From the NCBI GenBank assembly GCA_027596035.1, contig JADGJA010000644.1:1-13310 (forward strand): a DNA stretch of 13,310 nucleotides, read 5' to 3'. Source of the DNA: Thoreauomyces humboldtii (Eukaryota; Chytridiomycota; Chytridiomycetes; Spizellomycetales; Powellomycetaceae). The position numbers were made by a program, and so were the translations under genes. The notes under the pieces were generated by a model. It made no database searches. It saw only the letters and a list, made by a program, of their open reading frames with translations, and had not been told where the DNA came from. Shown piece by piece: positions 1 through 6,536 of this stretch; the stretch's first letter is position 1, and each line of letters opens with the position of its first letter.

Positions 1-2534
1 CGTATATCTTCGGGAAAACTGTCCATAAGCAGTCTAGTCAAACGTGTATTTTTATCACTGACAATCGCAACATTACTTCCAGGTCCATATATGTAATTCC
101 CATTTGGATCTTTGAGATAAACTGGATTCCCACTCGAATCGACTTGATCAGTTCCATCTGCATTCTTAGCCGATTCTCGGTCGCGTTGGTAACCAAAAAC
201 GGTCCCGAACAAACCGCCAGCACCAGCAGCACCTGCTAATCCCCCAAGAAGGACGGGAAGAGACTCCACAGTGCCTTCGATAACTTCAACACCTTCCACA
301 ACCTCTGCTAACGGTTCGAGTATTTCAGCAGGAAAAATGTCATCTAATTGAGCAGACTCTTCAACAACTTCGGGTGTTTCTGTTTTGTCAACTTTTAGAT
401 CATTCTTGTTGTCGTTCTTTTCTTCCTCATCGTCATCTCTTTTTGATGATTCTACACCAATTGCATTAATAGTATAACCCGTTTCAGCCGAACCGATCAC
501 TTCAACACCTGCTCCACCAATTATCTCCAAGGTGTTGACCACGACTCCATCAGTAACGGAAATTCCAGGACCTCCCGTAATTTCAAATGTGCAGTTGACA
601 ACATTCTCCTCTATGGAAATGTGTTCACCTCCTGTGTACGCACCAGAGAATGTGGAACCTGTCTTTTTGATAGTGACTCCATCGGCTGTCAAGTTGCTGG
701 AAATCTTGCCCTCCCCTTGGGTGAATGTGAGATCTTCGTCCGTTTCTAATTCTAAATTGACCGTGTTTTGACCAGAACTCTCGTGTGATACTTGAAACCC
801 TTCACCAAAATTGTACGAGTCGGCTTGTAATTTCCCATTAACTGCAAAAGTCGTAGATCCATCCACAATTTGAGACAAGTCGAGATTTATAATGTTCTCA
901 TTCATAACCAATCCGCTTCCCGTCTTGGTTTCGACATTTCCAGTAAGTGTGATAGTATTACCTTCAGTCTCAACCAAAATCTGACTGTTTTGCGAATTGA
1001 CAGTCGGAGTTACCTTGGTGCTATCGAACTTGATGACATTCTCGTTGATCGACAATGCTCCGCTTGAGTCACTAACCTCGATGTTGCCGGTAAGAGAAAT
1101 ATTGGACCCTTCAGTTTCCACCAGGATCTGCGGGTTCACGCTCGACACGTTTGGAGTTACTTTTGTTGCATCGAAGCGAATAATGTTTTCTGTCATTGTA
1201 AGAGCATTTGTCGGATCAGAAACTTCCACGTTTCCAGTTAAAACACCTTCTTCGATCAAAATCTGCGGATTGCTACTTGTCAGATTCAAATTGACAACAG
1301 ATTCCTCCAGAGCGAGCGGAGTGCTGAATGTCAAACCCGAAGAGATCTTCCCTTCTTTGACTACAATTGTGACTTCATCGACCAAAGGCGTTACATTCAC
1401 GCCCAAATTGTTTGTTTCTGGATCGACTGCCAAAGTGGCGTCTGTTCTAATGTTTAACAATCTTGCATTGTTTTGTTGTGGAGCGACGTCGATTGCTGAT
1501 CCACTTTGAATGAACTGCGATAGGTAACCCTGTGTAATAGCATAGTTTTCCCCCGGCGAAAAATTGCTATTCAGCAGAACATGTGGGACGCTTAAAAGAC
1601 TGCTCGTATCGTTATATGTAAAAACATCTCGCGTATTGAGACCGTCAAGCGCTCCATAGTAAGGAATGTTTCCTGCACCTTGGGATTTCATAACAAGGGT
1701 GCCAGAGGATTGATTGAAATCGTCTCCGATTTTCAACTTCAGAATGGTTACATCTGCATCAGGGATATCGCCCGTAAGTTCAGAAAGGGAATCAAACCCA
1801 AGAGAAACCGCTTCATTGAGAGAAATATCCGCAAGAGTCGAGGTTGTTAGCGCTCCAAGAGGCTTTATTATTTCGTCGATATTTGTCGTCAAAGCACCGT
1901 CTTTTGTTTCCAAACCTTTTCCTAGTGAAACACCGATTGAATGATCGTCTTCGCGTACAAGCGGAGCACTCAGTGTTTCTGGAATAACACTCAGTTCATT
2001 TTCGAGTAGTGTTAAAGATTGGCTGTCATATGCCAGCCCAATCGTTTTATCGTTTCTGACAATAGGCAGATTGACTGGTTCCGGCGCTTGTTCGACAACA
2101 GAGAGAAGGTCATCTTTGATAGTAAGTGTTTCGTCAAACGCAACTGTTATTCCATTTTCGGTCACTTCGATAGGAGCACATGTTGATAGCGCTATCGTTC
2201 TGGTTGACGGGTCGTCATAAAGCGGAAATTCGTATTCGAGGGGAACAGTTGTAAGTTTGCCTGAATCAAGAGCAAGATTATCGGTGTCTATCAATAGCGA
2301 GATGTCTGCGACTCCGTTAGAAGTTGTTGACAAGATAGGCTCTTGGGAATGGATTGTATTCACCAGCAATTCTCCATTTTCATTCGAGATGTGATCAATT
2401 TCGGCACTGCTTATATTGGAAATAGTCACTCCTGTTCCAAAACCCTGTAGTTTATCGGTTACAAGCGGTGCAATGAGATTCGTGTAATCTAGTACACGCA
2501 AACCGGAGGCATTCCTGGATAAAATTCCGCTCAT
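1..2534 (-). CDS. Giant fibre-like repetitive protein, C-terminus beyond the left edge
   Basis: The reading frame is open from an ATG at 2534 to base 1: 844 codons with no stop, and the 3' end lies outside the window. I recognise the architecture, not a specific family. Residues about 1-250 contain short alternating-hydrophobic units, including two related blocks near residues 157 (PIVRNDKTIGL) and 191 (PLVREDDHSIGV). Residues about 255-380 look more globular. Three 45-49-residue repeats follow, with NPQI or NSQI at residues 422, 467 and 516, an LTGN-E motif, and N-I/V-I-hydrophobic-D. This G/N/S/T-rich pattern resembles triple beta-spiral shafts of adenovirus or phage fibres. An acidic low-complexity stretch comes next, then a Gly/Ala/Leu-rich hydrophobic segment at residues about 759-782. 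A role as a trimeric receptor-binding spike is inference. The start is supported by an upstream AAGTGTAAA motif. It is adjacent to the ATPase on the same strand. Confidence 0.75.
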   Translation of the reverse strand, partial: MSGILSRNASGLRVLDYTNLIAPLVTDKLQGFGTGVTISNISSAEIDHISNENGELLVNTIHSQEPILSTTSNGVADISLLIDTDNLALDSGKLTTVPLEYEFPLYDDPSTRTIALSTCAPIEVTENGITVAFDETLTIKDDLLSVVEQAPEPVNLPIVRNDKTIGLAYDSQSLTLLENELSVIPETLSAPLVREDDHSIGVSLGKGLETKDGALTTNIDEIIKPLGALTTSTLADISLNEAVSLGFDSLSELTGDIPDADVTILKLKIGDDFNQSSGTLVMKSQGAGNIPYYGALDGLNTRDVFTYNDTSSLLSVPHVLLNSNFSPGENYAITQGYLSQFIQSGSAIDVAPQQNNARLLNIRTDATLAVDPETNNLGVNVTPLVDEVTIVVKEGKISSGLTFSTPLALEESVVNLNLTSSNPQILIEEGVLTGNVEVSDPTNALTMTENIIRFDATKVTPNVSSVNPQILVETEGSNISLTGNIEVSDSSGALSINENVIKFDSTKVTPTVNSQNSQILVETEGNTITLTGNVETKTGSGLVMNENIINLDLSQIVDGSTTFAVNGKLQADSYNFGEGFQVSHESSGQNTVNLELETDEDLTFTQGEGKISSNLTADGVTIKKTGSTFSGAYTGGEHISIEENVVNCTFEITGGPGISVTDGVVVNTLEIIGGAGVEVIGSAETGYTINAIGVESSKRDDDEEEKNDNKNDLKVDKTETPEVVEESAQLDDIFPAEILEPLAEVVEGVEVIEGTVESLPVLLGGLAGAAGAGGLFGTVFGYQRDRESAKNADGTDQVDSSGNPVYLKDPNGNYIYGPGSNVAIVSDKNTRLTRLLMDSFPEDI

Positions 2535-2538
2535 GTCT

Positions 2539-2547
2539 TTTACACTT
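2539..2547 (-). promoter_or_regulatory. AAGTGTAAA motif before the fibre-like gene
   Basis: AAGTGTAAA ends 4 bases before the ATG at 2534. It is a variant of the AAGTAAA found directly before the ATPase, MCP and 541-aa genes. A role as a late promoter or initiator is inferred only from this recurrence. Confidence 0.3.
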
Positions 2548-2573
2548 ATTGCAAGAATAAAAGACTTAAAAAC

Positions 2574-2740
2574 GAGGCGTCACTCTATCTTTCCCCAAAT
2601 TGTTCCAATGCGTAAATCTCTGTTCTCCGTTTTTGGTCAAAGTGAAAATACCTTATAGTAAATTGCACTTTGACCAAAAACGGAGAAGCCCCATCAATCA
2701 AATGAGGAACAAATGTGGGAAAAGGGTGAAGTGACGCCTC
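2574..2740. repeat. Foldback / MITE-like palindromic repeat, copy 1
   Basis: A 167-bp element bounded by GAGGCGTCAC and its perfect reverse complement GTGACGCCTC. An inner perfect 21-bp inverted repeat (2624-2644 and 2666-2686, beginning TCTCCGTTTTTGG) flanks a 21-base AT-rich loop, and partial arm similarity extends outwards. A close copy lies at 9845-10004 in the same plus-strand orientation, with the central part essentially identical. It starts 7 bases after the TAG of the ATPase gene and lies 39 bases upstream of the fibre-like ATG. No target-site duplication is evident. It could be a non-autonomous foldback transposon or a hairpin acting in 3'-end formation. Confidence 0.85.
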
Positions 2741-2747
2741 GAGTACA

Positions 2748-3464
2748 CTAGAAGTAATCATGAAAACCAGTCGAATCGCAGAATCTATACATACTTTTTG
2801 CGTCATTTGCTGCCAGATTCACATAGGCGAATGAGTAAGGCTCCTTTGTACATTCAGTGAGATATTCAAGAGTTTCCTTCTTGTTCTTGTAAGCCGATGC
2901 AAGCAACTTTGCCAATGCTTCGAGATCTTCCGAGTTGTTTTTGAAGATGATGAACTCTGTTGTATTGTTCTTCATTTTTCTTGTCAATTGCCCAGAAACA
3001 GACTGAATGCAAACAACCGTAGAGCAGAGAAAGTGTCGGCCCTTTGTGTAAAGTTTGCTTAGTTCCTTGTTCAACTCTTTTGATTGCGCGTTATCGCCAG
3101 CATCATCAATCATCAACAATAGCGTTTTCCCCTCTTCAGCATCTTCTTTCTGCTGATCAAGAATCTCGCTTATCTGCCCATTCGACACTTCATCCGTAAA
3201 GAAAATATTCGTGTGTTTTGTCTTGGCTGCGAGTTCCTTTATCGACTTGTCGTAAAGAACAGTGTCGGACATGATGATCACCTTGTCAAACACTTTTGCG
3301 TAAACATCTTCGATCAAACCACACACAAGTGCGCTCTTGCCGCTTTTTCTTGGTGCGATAAGTGTCGTGCACAAAGGTGGTTCTTGCAGGTCAAGTGGTA
3401 TTGACTTGTTGCGTTTTTGACCTTGTGTGGGGTAGATAGGTTTTGGTCGGTAGTTTATTGCCAT
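2748..3464 (-). CDS. A32-like (FtsK-HerA superfamily) genome-packaging ATPase
   Basis: A 238-aa P-loop ATPase expected to pump viral DNA into preformed capsids. The Walker A is APRKSGKS at residues 37-44, preceded by a hydrophobic strand (CTTLI). The Walker B is LLLMIDD at residues 115-121, and a polar sensor-like glutamine sits in VVCIQSV near residue 154. The size and motif order match the short packaging ATPases of Polintons, PLVs, virophages and nucleocytoplasmic large DNA viruses. The frame is intact. The ATG at 3464 fits the extra N-terminal segment and is preceded by AAGTAAA 6 bases upstream. The gene diverges from the penton/MCP cluster across a short AT-rich gap and ends in TAG 7 bases before the foldback repeat. 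The family call is firm; the exact virus group is not. Confidence 0.9.
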   Translation of the reverse strand: MAINYRPKPIYPTQGQKRNKSIPLDLQEPPLCTTLIAPRKSGKSALVCGLIEDVYAKVFDKVIIMSDTVLYDKSIKELAAKTKHTNIFFTDEVSNGQISEILDQQKEDAEEGKTLLLMIDDAGDNAQSKELNKELSKLYTKGRHFLCSTVVCIQSVSGQLTRKMKNNTTEFIIFKNNSEDLEALAKLLASAYKNKKETLEYLTECTKEPYSFAYVNLAANDAKSMYRFCDSTGFHDYF

Positions 3465-3470
3465 CTTTCT

Positions 3471-3477
3471 TTTACTT
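3471..3477 (-). promoter_or_regulatory. AAGTAAA motif before the ATPase gene
   Basis: On the minus strand AAGTAAA lies 6 bases before the ATG at 3464. The same heptamer touches or nearly touches the start codons of the MCP and the 541-aa gene. It is a candidate viral promoter or transcript-start element, by inference from repetition. Confidence 0.35.
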
Positions 3478-3518
3478 TAAGCATGAATTAAATTAGTATG
3501 TAAAGGGTAGAACCAGAA

Positions 3519-3617
3519 ATGACAAAACGTAAAACTTCTGCCCGCCCTCCCAAGGGGAAAATTCCCCCACAACTCTTACCATTCATTCTTGCTCGTCGCG
3601 CCAAAAAGAAAGCCTAA
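3519..3617 (+). CDS. 32-aa basic mini-protein, possible core peptide
   Basis: A short frame, ATG at 3519 and TAA at 3615. The peptide starts MTKRKTSARPPKGK, continues with a hydrophobic stretch (IPPQLLPFILA), and ends in a basic tail (RRAKKKA). The basic-hydrophobic-basic layout recalls small viral core or membrane-active peptides such as adenovirus pX, but it is too short for a homology claim. It sits in the divergent gap between the ATPase and the penton-like gene, 26 bases before the latter's ATG and on the same strand. AATTAGTATGTAAAGG upstream resembles other 5' regions of this element. It could be a chance ORF, since at 32 codons length alone is not evidence. Confidence 0.4.
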   Translation: MTKRKTSARPPKGKIPPQLLPFILARRAKKKA

Positions 3618-3643
3618 ATATTTTCTAAGTCTTTTGTAAACAG

Positions 3644-4372
3644 ATGTACTCTGAGATCCTATATTCGAGCATCTCTCAAAGAGCGTATAATGTTCAACCG
3701 CGCCGAGTCGAGGCATTCAAGATTCTTTCCGTGAGTTTTCTCCAGGATTGGAGTCTGGTTGAAACAGGTGTAAACGACACTATCGCATTCGCACAGACTG
3801 GCAGCGATACAATTCTGCGCGCTGTCATTCCAGATGGGAACTACAGTATTTCAGACTTTCCTGATGCGATAGCAAAGGCGTTTAATACCGCTTCTTCGTC
3901 CACTAATTTCAGCGTTACATATGATCCCACTTCTCGTAAGTTGACGATAAGTTCAACAGGACCTACATTCAAAATCCTTCAAGGCACGCGTGGAACTACT
4001 GCTTACATTCTCACTGGAATGTCCAGACGTAGCGAATCCGGTTACAGTTCCAGTCTCCAGATGAAAAACCCATGCAGTCTGTCTGGTTCATATCCGGTTA
4101 TGCTGACTAGCAACATTCAGTGTAAAGGTAGTCAATACCTAACGGATTACAATGACGGAGCCAGTTCTATTGTTTGTACAATGACACCTGATTTTTTTGG
4201 AGATATCGTGGTTTTCAACAATTTTCAAGGGGAGTTTCTTACTGTTGGAGAAACAGTGACTCGATTCGAGTTTCATTTGATCAACAGTTTGACAGGAACT
4301 GAAGTCGCTTTGAACTCTCCTTTAACCGTGTCATTTGCCATTCTAGATGACTTGGACGATAATTTGCAATAA
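3644..4372 (+). CDS. Penton-like minor capsid protein (single jelly roll)
   Basis: A 242-aa intact frame. The N-terminal half contains a recurrent virus-structural pattern: IPDGNYS at residues 62-68, a short amphipathic helix (DFPDAIAKAF), then FSVTYDPTSRKLTISS at about residues 89-104. This resembles the 'PxGxYs...Lxxal...y.xxt.kLti' signature seen in penton or minor-capsid proteins of Polinton/PLV-type elements. The C-terminal half is rich in beta-strand-like alternating segments (FFGDIVVFNNF, VTRFEFHLI, LTVSFAILDD), as expected for a jelly roll. Position supports the call: ATPase, penton and MCP are clustered as in Polintons and adintoviruses. It would occupy capsid vertices. The start follows TTTTGTAAACAG. 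The stop is TAA, 52 bases before the next ATG. An alternative is another minor capsid or spike-base protein. Confidence 0.65.
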   Translation: MYSEILYSSISQRAYNVQPRRVEAFKILSVSFLQDWSLVETGVNDTIAFAQTGSDTILRAVIPDGNYSISDFPDAIAKAFNTASSSTNFSVTYDPTSRKLTISSTGPTFKILQGTRGTTAYILTGMSRRSESGYSSSLQMKNPCSLSGSYPVMLTSNIQCKGSQYLTDYNDGASSIVCTMTPDFFGDIVVFNNFQGEFLTVGETVTRFEFHLINSLTGTEVALNSPLTVSFAILDDLDDNLQ

Positions 4373-4424
4373 AACTCGTTCGTTCCACACTCTTTTCTTT
4401 TTTCTCTATACATATCAAACAGAA

Positions 4425-4862
4425 ATGGATAAAAACGAAACAGAAAATTCCCAAGAATCGCGTGGAGAACCCGTTGAGCAAGCGGAAACACCTCGTGTAC
4501 TTGATCAAGTACAAGAGCCAGTACAGAAAAAAGAGAAACCAAAGCGTGTTCAATCTCCTGCTCAGATTGCTGCTTTGAAAAAGGGGCAAGAGACACGCAA
4601 GCGCAATCTGCAAGAATTGTCTAAGAGAAAAGCGCTTGAAGACAAAGAAAAGCAGATTGCCGATGCAAAAGCACTTATCGAATCTGAAAAGTTGAGGAAG
4701 AAACAAGAAAAAGACGCGAAATTAGCAGCAAAACCACCTAAACCGCGTGTTGACAAGCCAGTTGCAGTACGTGGCAAGACCACTCATATTGAGTTTGATG
4801 TTCAAAGCGAAACTGAGAGTGAAAGTGACCATGAACCCGCTTACGGTGGAATTTTTGGATGA
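4425..4862 (+). CDS. Highly charged coiled-coil protein, 145 aa
   Basis: I chose the ATG at 4425 (context AGAAATGG). An in-frame ATG at 4347 would overlap the penton-like gene and add a Phe/Tyr/Thr-rich stretch unlike the rest. The N-terminal 45 residues are Glu/Gln-rich. The segment SPAQIAALKKGQETRKRN, near residues 46-63, resembles a 'RsxxQxxALxkGRxxR' motif common in proteins of PLVs, virophages and giant viruses. A long Lys/Glu/Ala heptad-like helix follows (residues about 60-105). The tail has an acidic Ser/Glu patch and ends YGGIFG. No enzymatic motif is visible. It lies between the penton-like and MCP genes on the same strand, so a scaffold or virion-associated role is plausible but inferred. 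Confidence 0.65.
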   Translation: MDKNETENSQESRGEPVEQAETPRVLDQVQEPVQKKEKPKRVQSPAQIAALKKGQETRKRNLQELSKRKALEDKEKQIADAKALIESEKLRKKQEKDAKLAAKPPKPRVDKPVAVRGKTTHIEFDVQSETESESDHEPAYGGIFG

Positions 4863-4882
4863 TTTTTTTTATTCTTTACACT

Positions 4883-4889
4883 AAGTAAA
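4883..4889 (+). promoter_or_regulatory. AAGTAAA motif before the MCP gene
   Basis: TTTACACTAAGTAAAA runs directly into the MCP ATG at 4891, after a T-rich tract following the upstream stop codon. It is the same heptamer as before the ATPase and 541-aa genes. The very short gap implies either a promoter with a near-leaderless transcript or a start-codon context signal. Confidence 0.35.
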
Positions 4890-4890
4890 A

Positions 4891-6113
4891 ATGTCCATTC
4901 CATCCAATTGGCTATTTGCGACAAATTCTTTTGCTAGAGCATATTCTGACCCGCGAGGAGAAGGTGTTGCTATCTATAGTCCCGTTGGACCAAATGTGTA
5001 TAGTACAAAGCAGCGTAATCTGACCCCGATTAGAATCCAGTGTGATTCGGACAGTGTGTCCTTTGTTCTTCAGAAACTCGTAATGTCTATGGACATTACC
5101 GCTCTTAAAAACGGATCACCCGTTCAGGGAGTAGCAAACAGTTTGCTCGGTATGGAAGTCTGACAATTAAGGCTAGCGGCGAAACGGTTGTTCACATTGA
5201 AAACTATCCTGCGTACCTGACTCAGTTGTACAGAAGCATGCCTGTTGGAAAAAAGAAACTCTTGGGCAATCTCAGTGGATACGGCACAACAAACATGTTT
5301 TCCACCACTTCAACAGTGTCTGTTTCGATGCATCCATATGTAGGATTCTTCCACCCCACAAACGATCAGTTTTTCCCTGTTTGGTCCCTCAGTAACCAGG
5401 CCCTAACCATAGAGCTAACGCTTGCCGATCCAAGTACGCTTTTCACTACTGTTGGTGCTGTTGATGAGATGCAAGTAACTAATGTTCGCGTTCTTGTTCC
5501 CTACGTGACTCCTCCACCCAGTATTGTCGTAAATGTGACTCGAGCCATTGCAGATGGAAGAGCCATTTTCTACGATTATGTTCGCTCTACCCAGACGGTT
5601 AACCAGTGTAGCGGTGGTACAAGAAATACATTCAACTTGCACATGTCCGGAGTGCGGTCGCTTCTTGGAATCGAATGTTCGTTCCAAGATGACGCTGTGC
5701 TTTCCGATCCAACGCAGGACAGAGCAAACGTGTTTTCGTCTCAGAACCTGCGAGAATGGCGATTGCAACTTGGCCCGAATGCGACCATTCCGAGTGGTGT
5801 GACGGGCTTCACCCACGGACCATACGATCGGTAGACTTTGCTTATCTCTGAACTGTCAAACAACGATTTTAACCAAATCGCCGATATGGATATAAATTTC
5901 CAAGATTATGACACAAAGCAGTTCAGTTTCGCGTATGGATTTGAGGACAAATCCGAAGGAAGCCAAGCGGCAATTTCCTTTTCCGGCACAGAAAGCGTTC
6001 TCCGAGTGCACACTAATCATAATAGTCCGCCCCCTTCGAGCGCAATCCGAATGCTCACTACTTATCACGAAAACGTAACTCTCTCCATCGGAGACGTTGT
6101 CCAAGTCGTTTAA
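4891..6113 (+). pseudogene. Major capsid protein (double jelly-roll type), one frameshift and one TAG
   Basis: Three collinear pieces make about 407 codons. Piece one runs from the ATG at 4891 to a TGA at 5161-5163. Coding sense continues in the -1 frame from about 5145-5155 (GSLTIKASGE...) to a TAG at 5832-5834. The same frame resumes at once (TLLISELSNNDF...) and ends with TAA at 6111-6113. Patterns typical of MCPs include YLTQLYRSMPVGKKKLLG, MHPYVGFFHPTNDQFFPVW near the middle, and many alternating beta-strand segments (ALTIELTLADPS, VRVLVPYVTPPPSIVVNV). Placement after the penton-like gene fits the capsid cluster. It would form the pseudohexameric shell. A single-base deletion plus a nonsense change explains the breaks. 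A sequencing error or recoding could also explain one or both. A dedicated structure search would settle the fold. Confidence 0.7.
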
Positions 6114-6191
6114 GTGCCTTTTTCATTCATTCCTTACTATTATTTTGTGTATTTCACATTTGAAAAACATAAAACAATCAATACGATATTT

Positions 6192-6491
6192 TTAATTCAT
6201 GATTCCACCTTGTACTTTATCGAGGAAATCTTGTCCTTGATCGTTTATCTCACCTAAGCGACGGATTCCCTTTGTGGCGTGCGAGTCGATTTTCCTACTC
6301 GTTTCCTTGAGTTTTTCATTGAAAAGGGGAGACTCCTGCACTGCATTGTTGACATTAGCAATCACTTTTTGCGCTTTGTTCCCATGCTGTACTGCAAGAT
6401 GAGCAAAGGATCGCGCCTTTTGGTAATAACTCGGCGCGTTTGTGATAAAACTCCGGGCGGCCTTTTTGACCTTGTCGAAGAACTTTGCCAT
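6192..6491 (-). CDS. Small basic amphipathic helical protein, 99 aa (pVI-like candidate)
   Basis: An intact 99-aa frame, the only minus-strand gene between the penton-like gene and the integrase. It starts MAKFFDKVKKAARSFI, a classic amphipathic basic helix. Further Lys/Ala/Gln-rich helical segments follow, and it ends with DFLDKVQGGIMN. There is no long membrane span and there are no cysteines. Adenovirus pVI and the equivalent small proteins of Polinton/PLV genomes are short proteins with an N-terminal amphipathic membrane-disrupting helix, so that role is possible, but I see no sequence match that proves it. TATAAAAC lies directly before the ATG. It is convergent with the MCP (78-base gap) and divergent from the 541-aa gene (45-base gap). 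The stop is TAA. Confidence 0.6.
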   Translation of the reverse strand: MAKFFDKVKKAARSFITNAPSYYQKARSFAHLAVQHGNKAQKVIANVNNAVQESPLFNEKLKETSRKIDSHATKGIRRLGEINDQGQDFLDKVQGGIMN

Positions 6492-6528
6492 GTTTTATAC
6501 TGTGTCGAGAAATAAAATTATGCATGTA

Positions 6529-6535
6529 AAGTAAA
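6529..6535 (+). promoter_or_regulatory. AAGTAAA motif before the 541-aa gene
   Basis: GTAAAGTAAAC lies immediately before the ATG at 6537, in a 45-base divergent intergenic region shared with the 99-aa gene. It is the third exact occurrence of AAGTAAA next to a start codon in this window. Confidence 0.35.
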
Positions 6536-6536
6536 C

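Noticed and set aside
997..1509. A 170-codon plus-strand open frame (and a shorter one at 532-771)
   Set aside because: It lies antisense to the continuous 844-codon fibre-like frame, and its sequence mirrors that gene's repeats.
2574..2740. CRISPR-like array or tRNA gene
   Set aside because: Only two distant copies with palindromic structure and no spacers; no cloverleaf or anticodon arm could be drawn. No tRNA or rRNA was recognised anywhere in the window.
4347..4424. Upstream start (ATG 4347) for the coiled-coil protein
   Set aside because: It would overlap the penton-like gene by 26 bases and add an unlike Phe/Tyr/Thr-rich stretch; the ATG at 4425 has a better context.
4273..4706. Two minus-strand Phe/Leu/Cys-rich frames (4273-4596, 4281-4706)
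   Set aside because: They are antisense translations of a Lys/Glu-rich coiled-coil gene, which gives Phe/Leu/Ser-rich nonsense.
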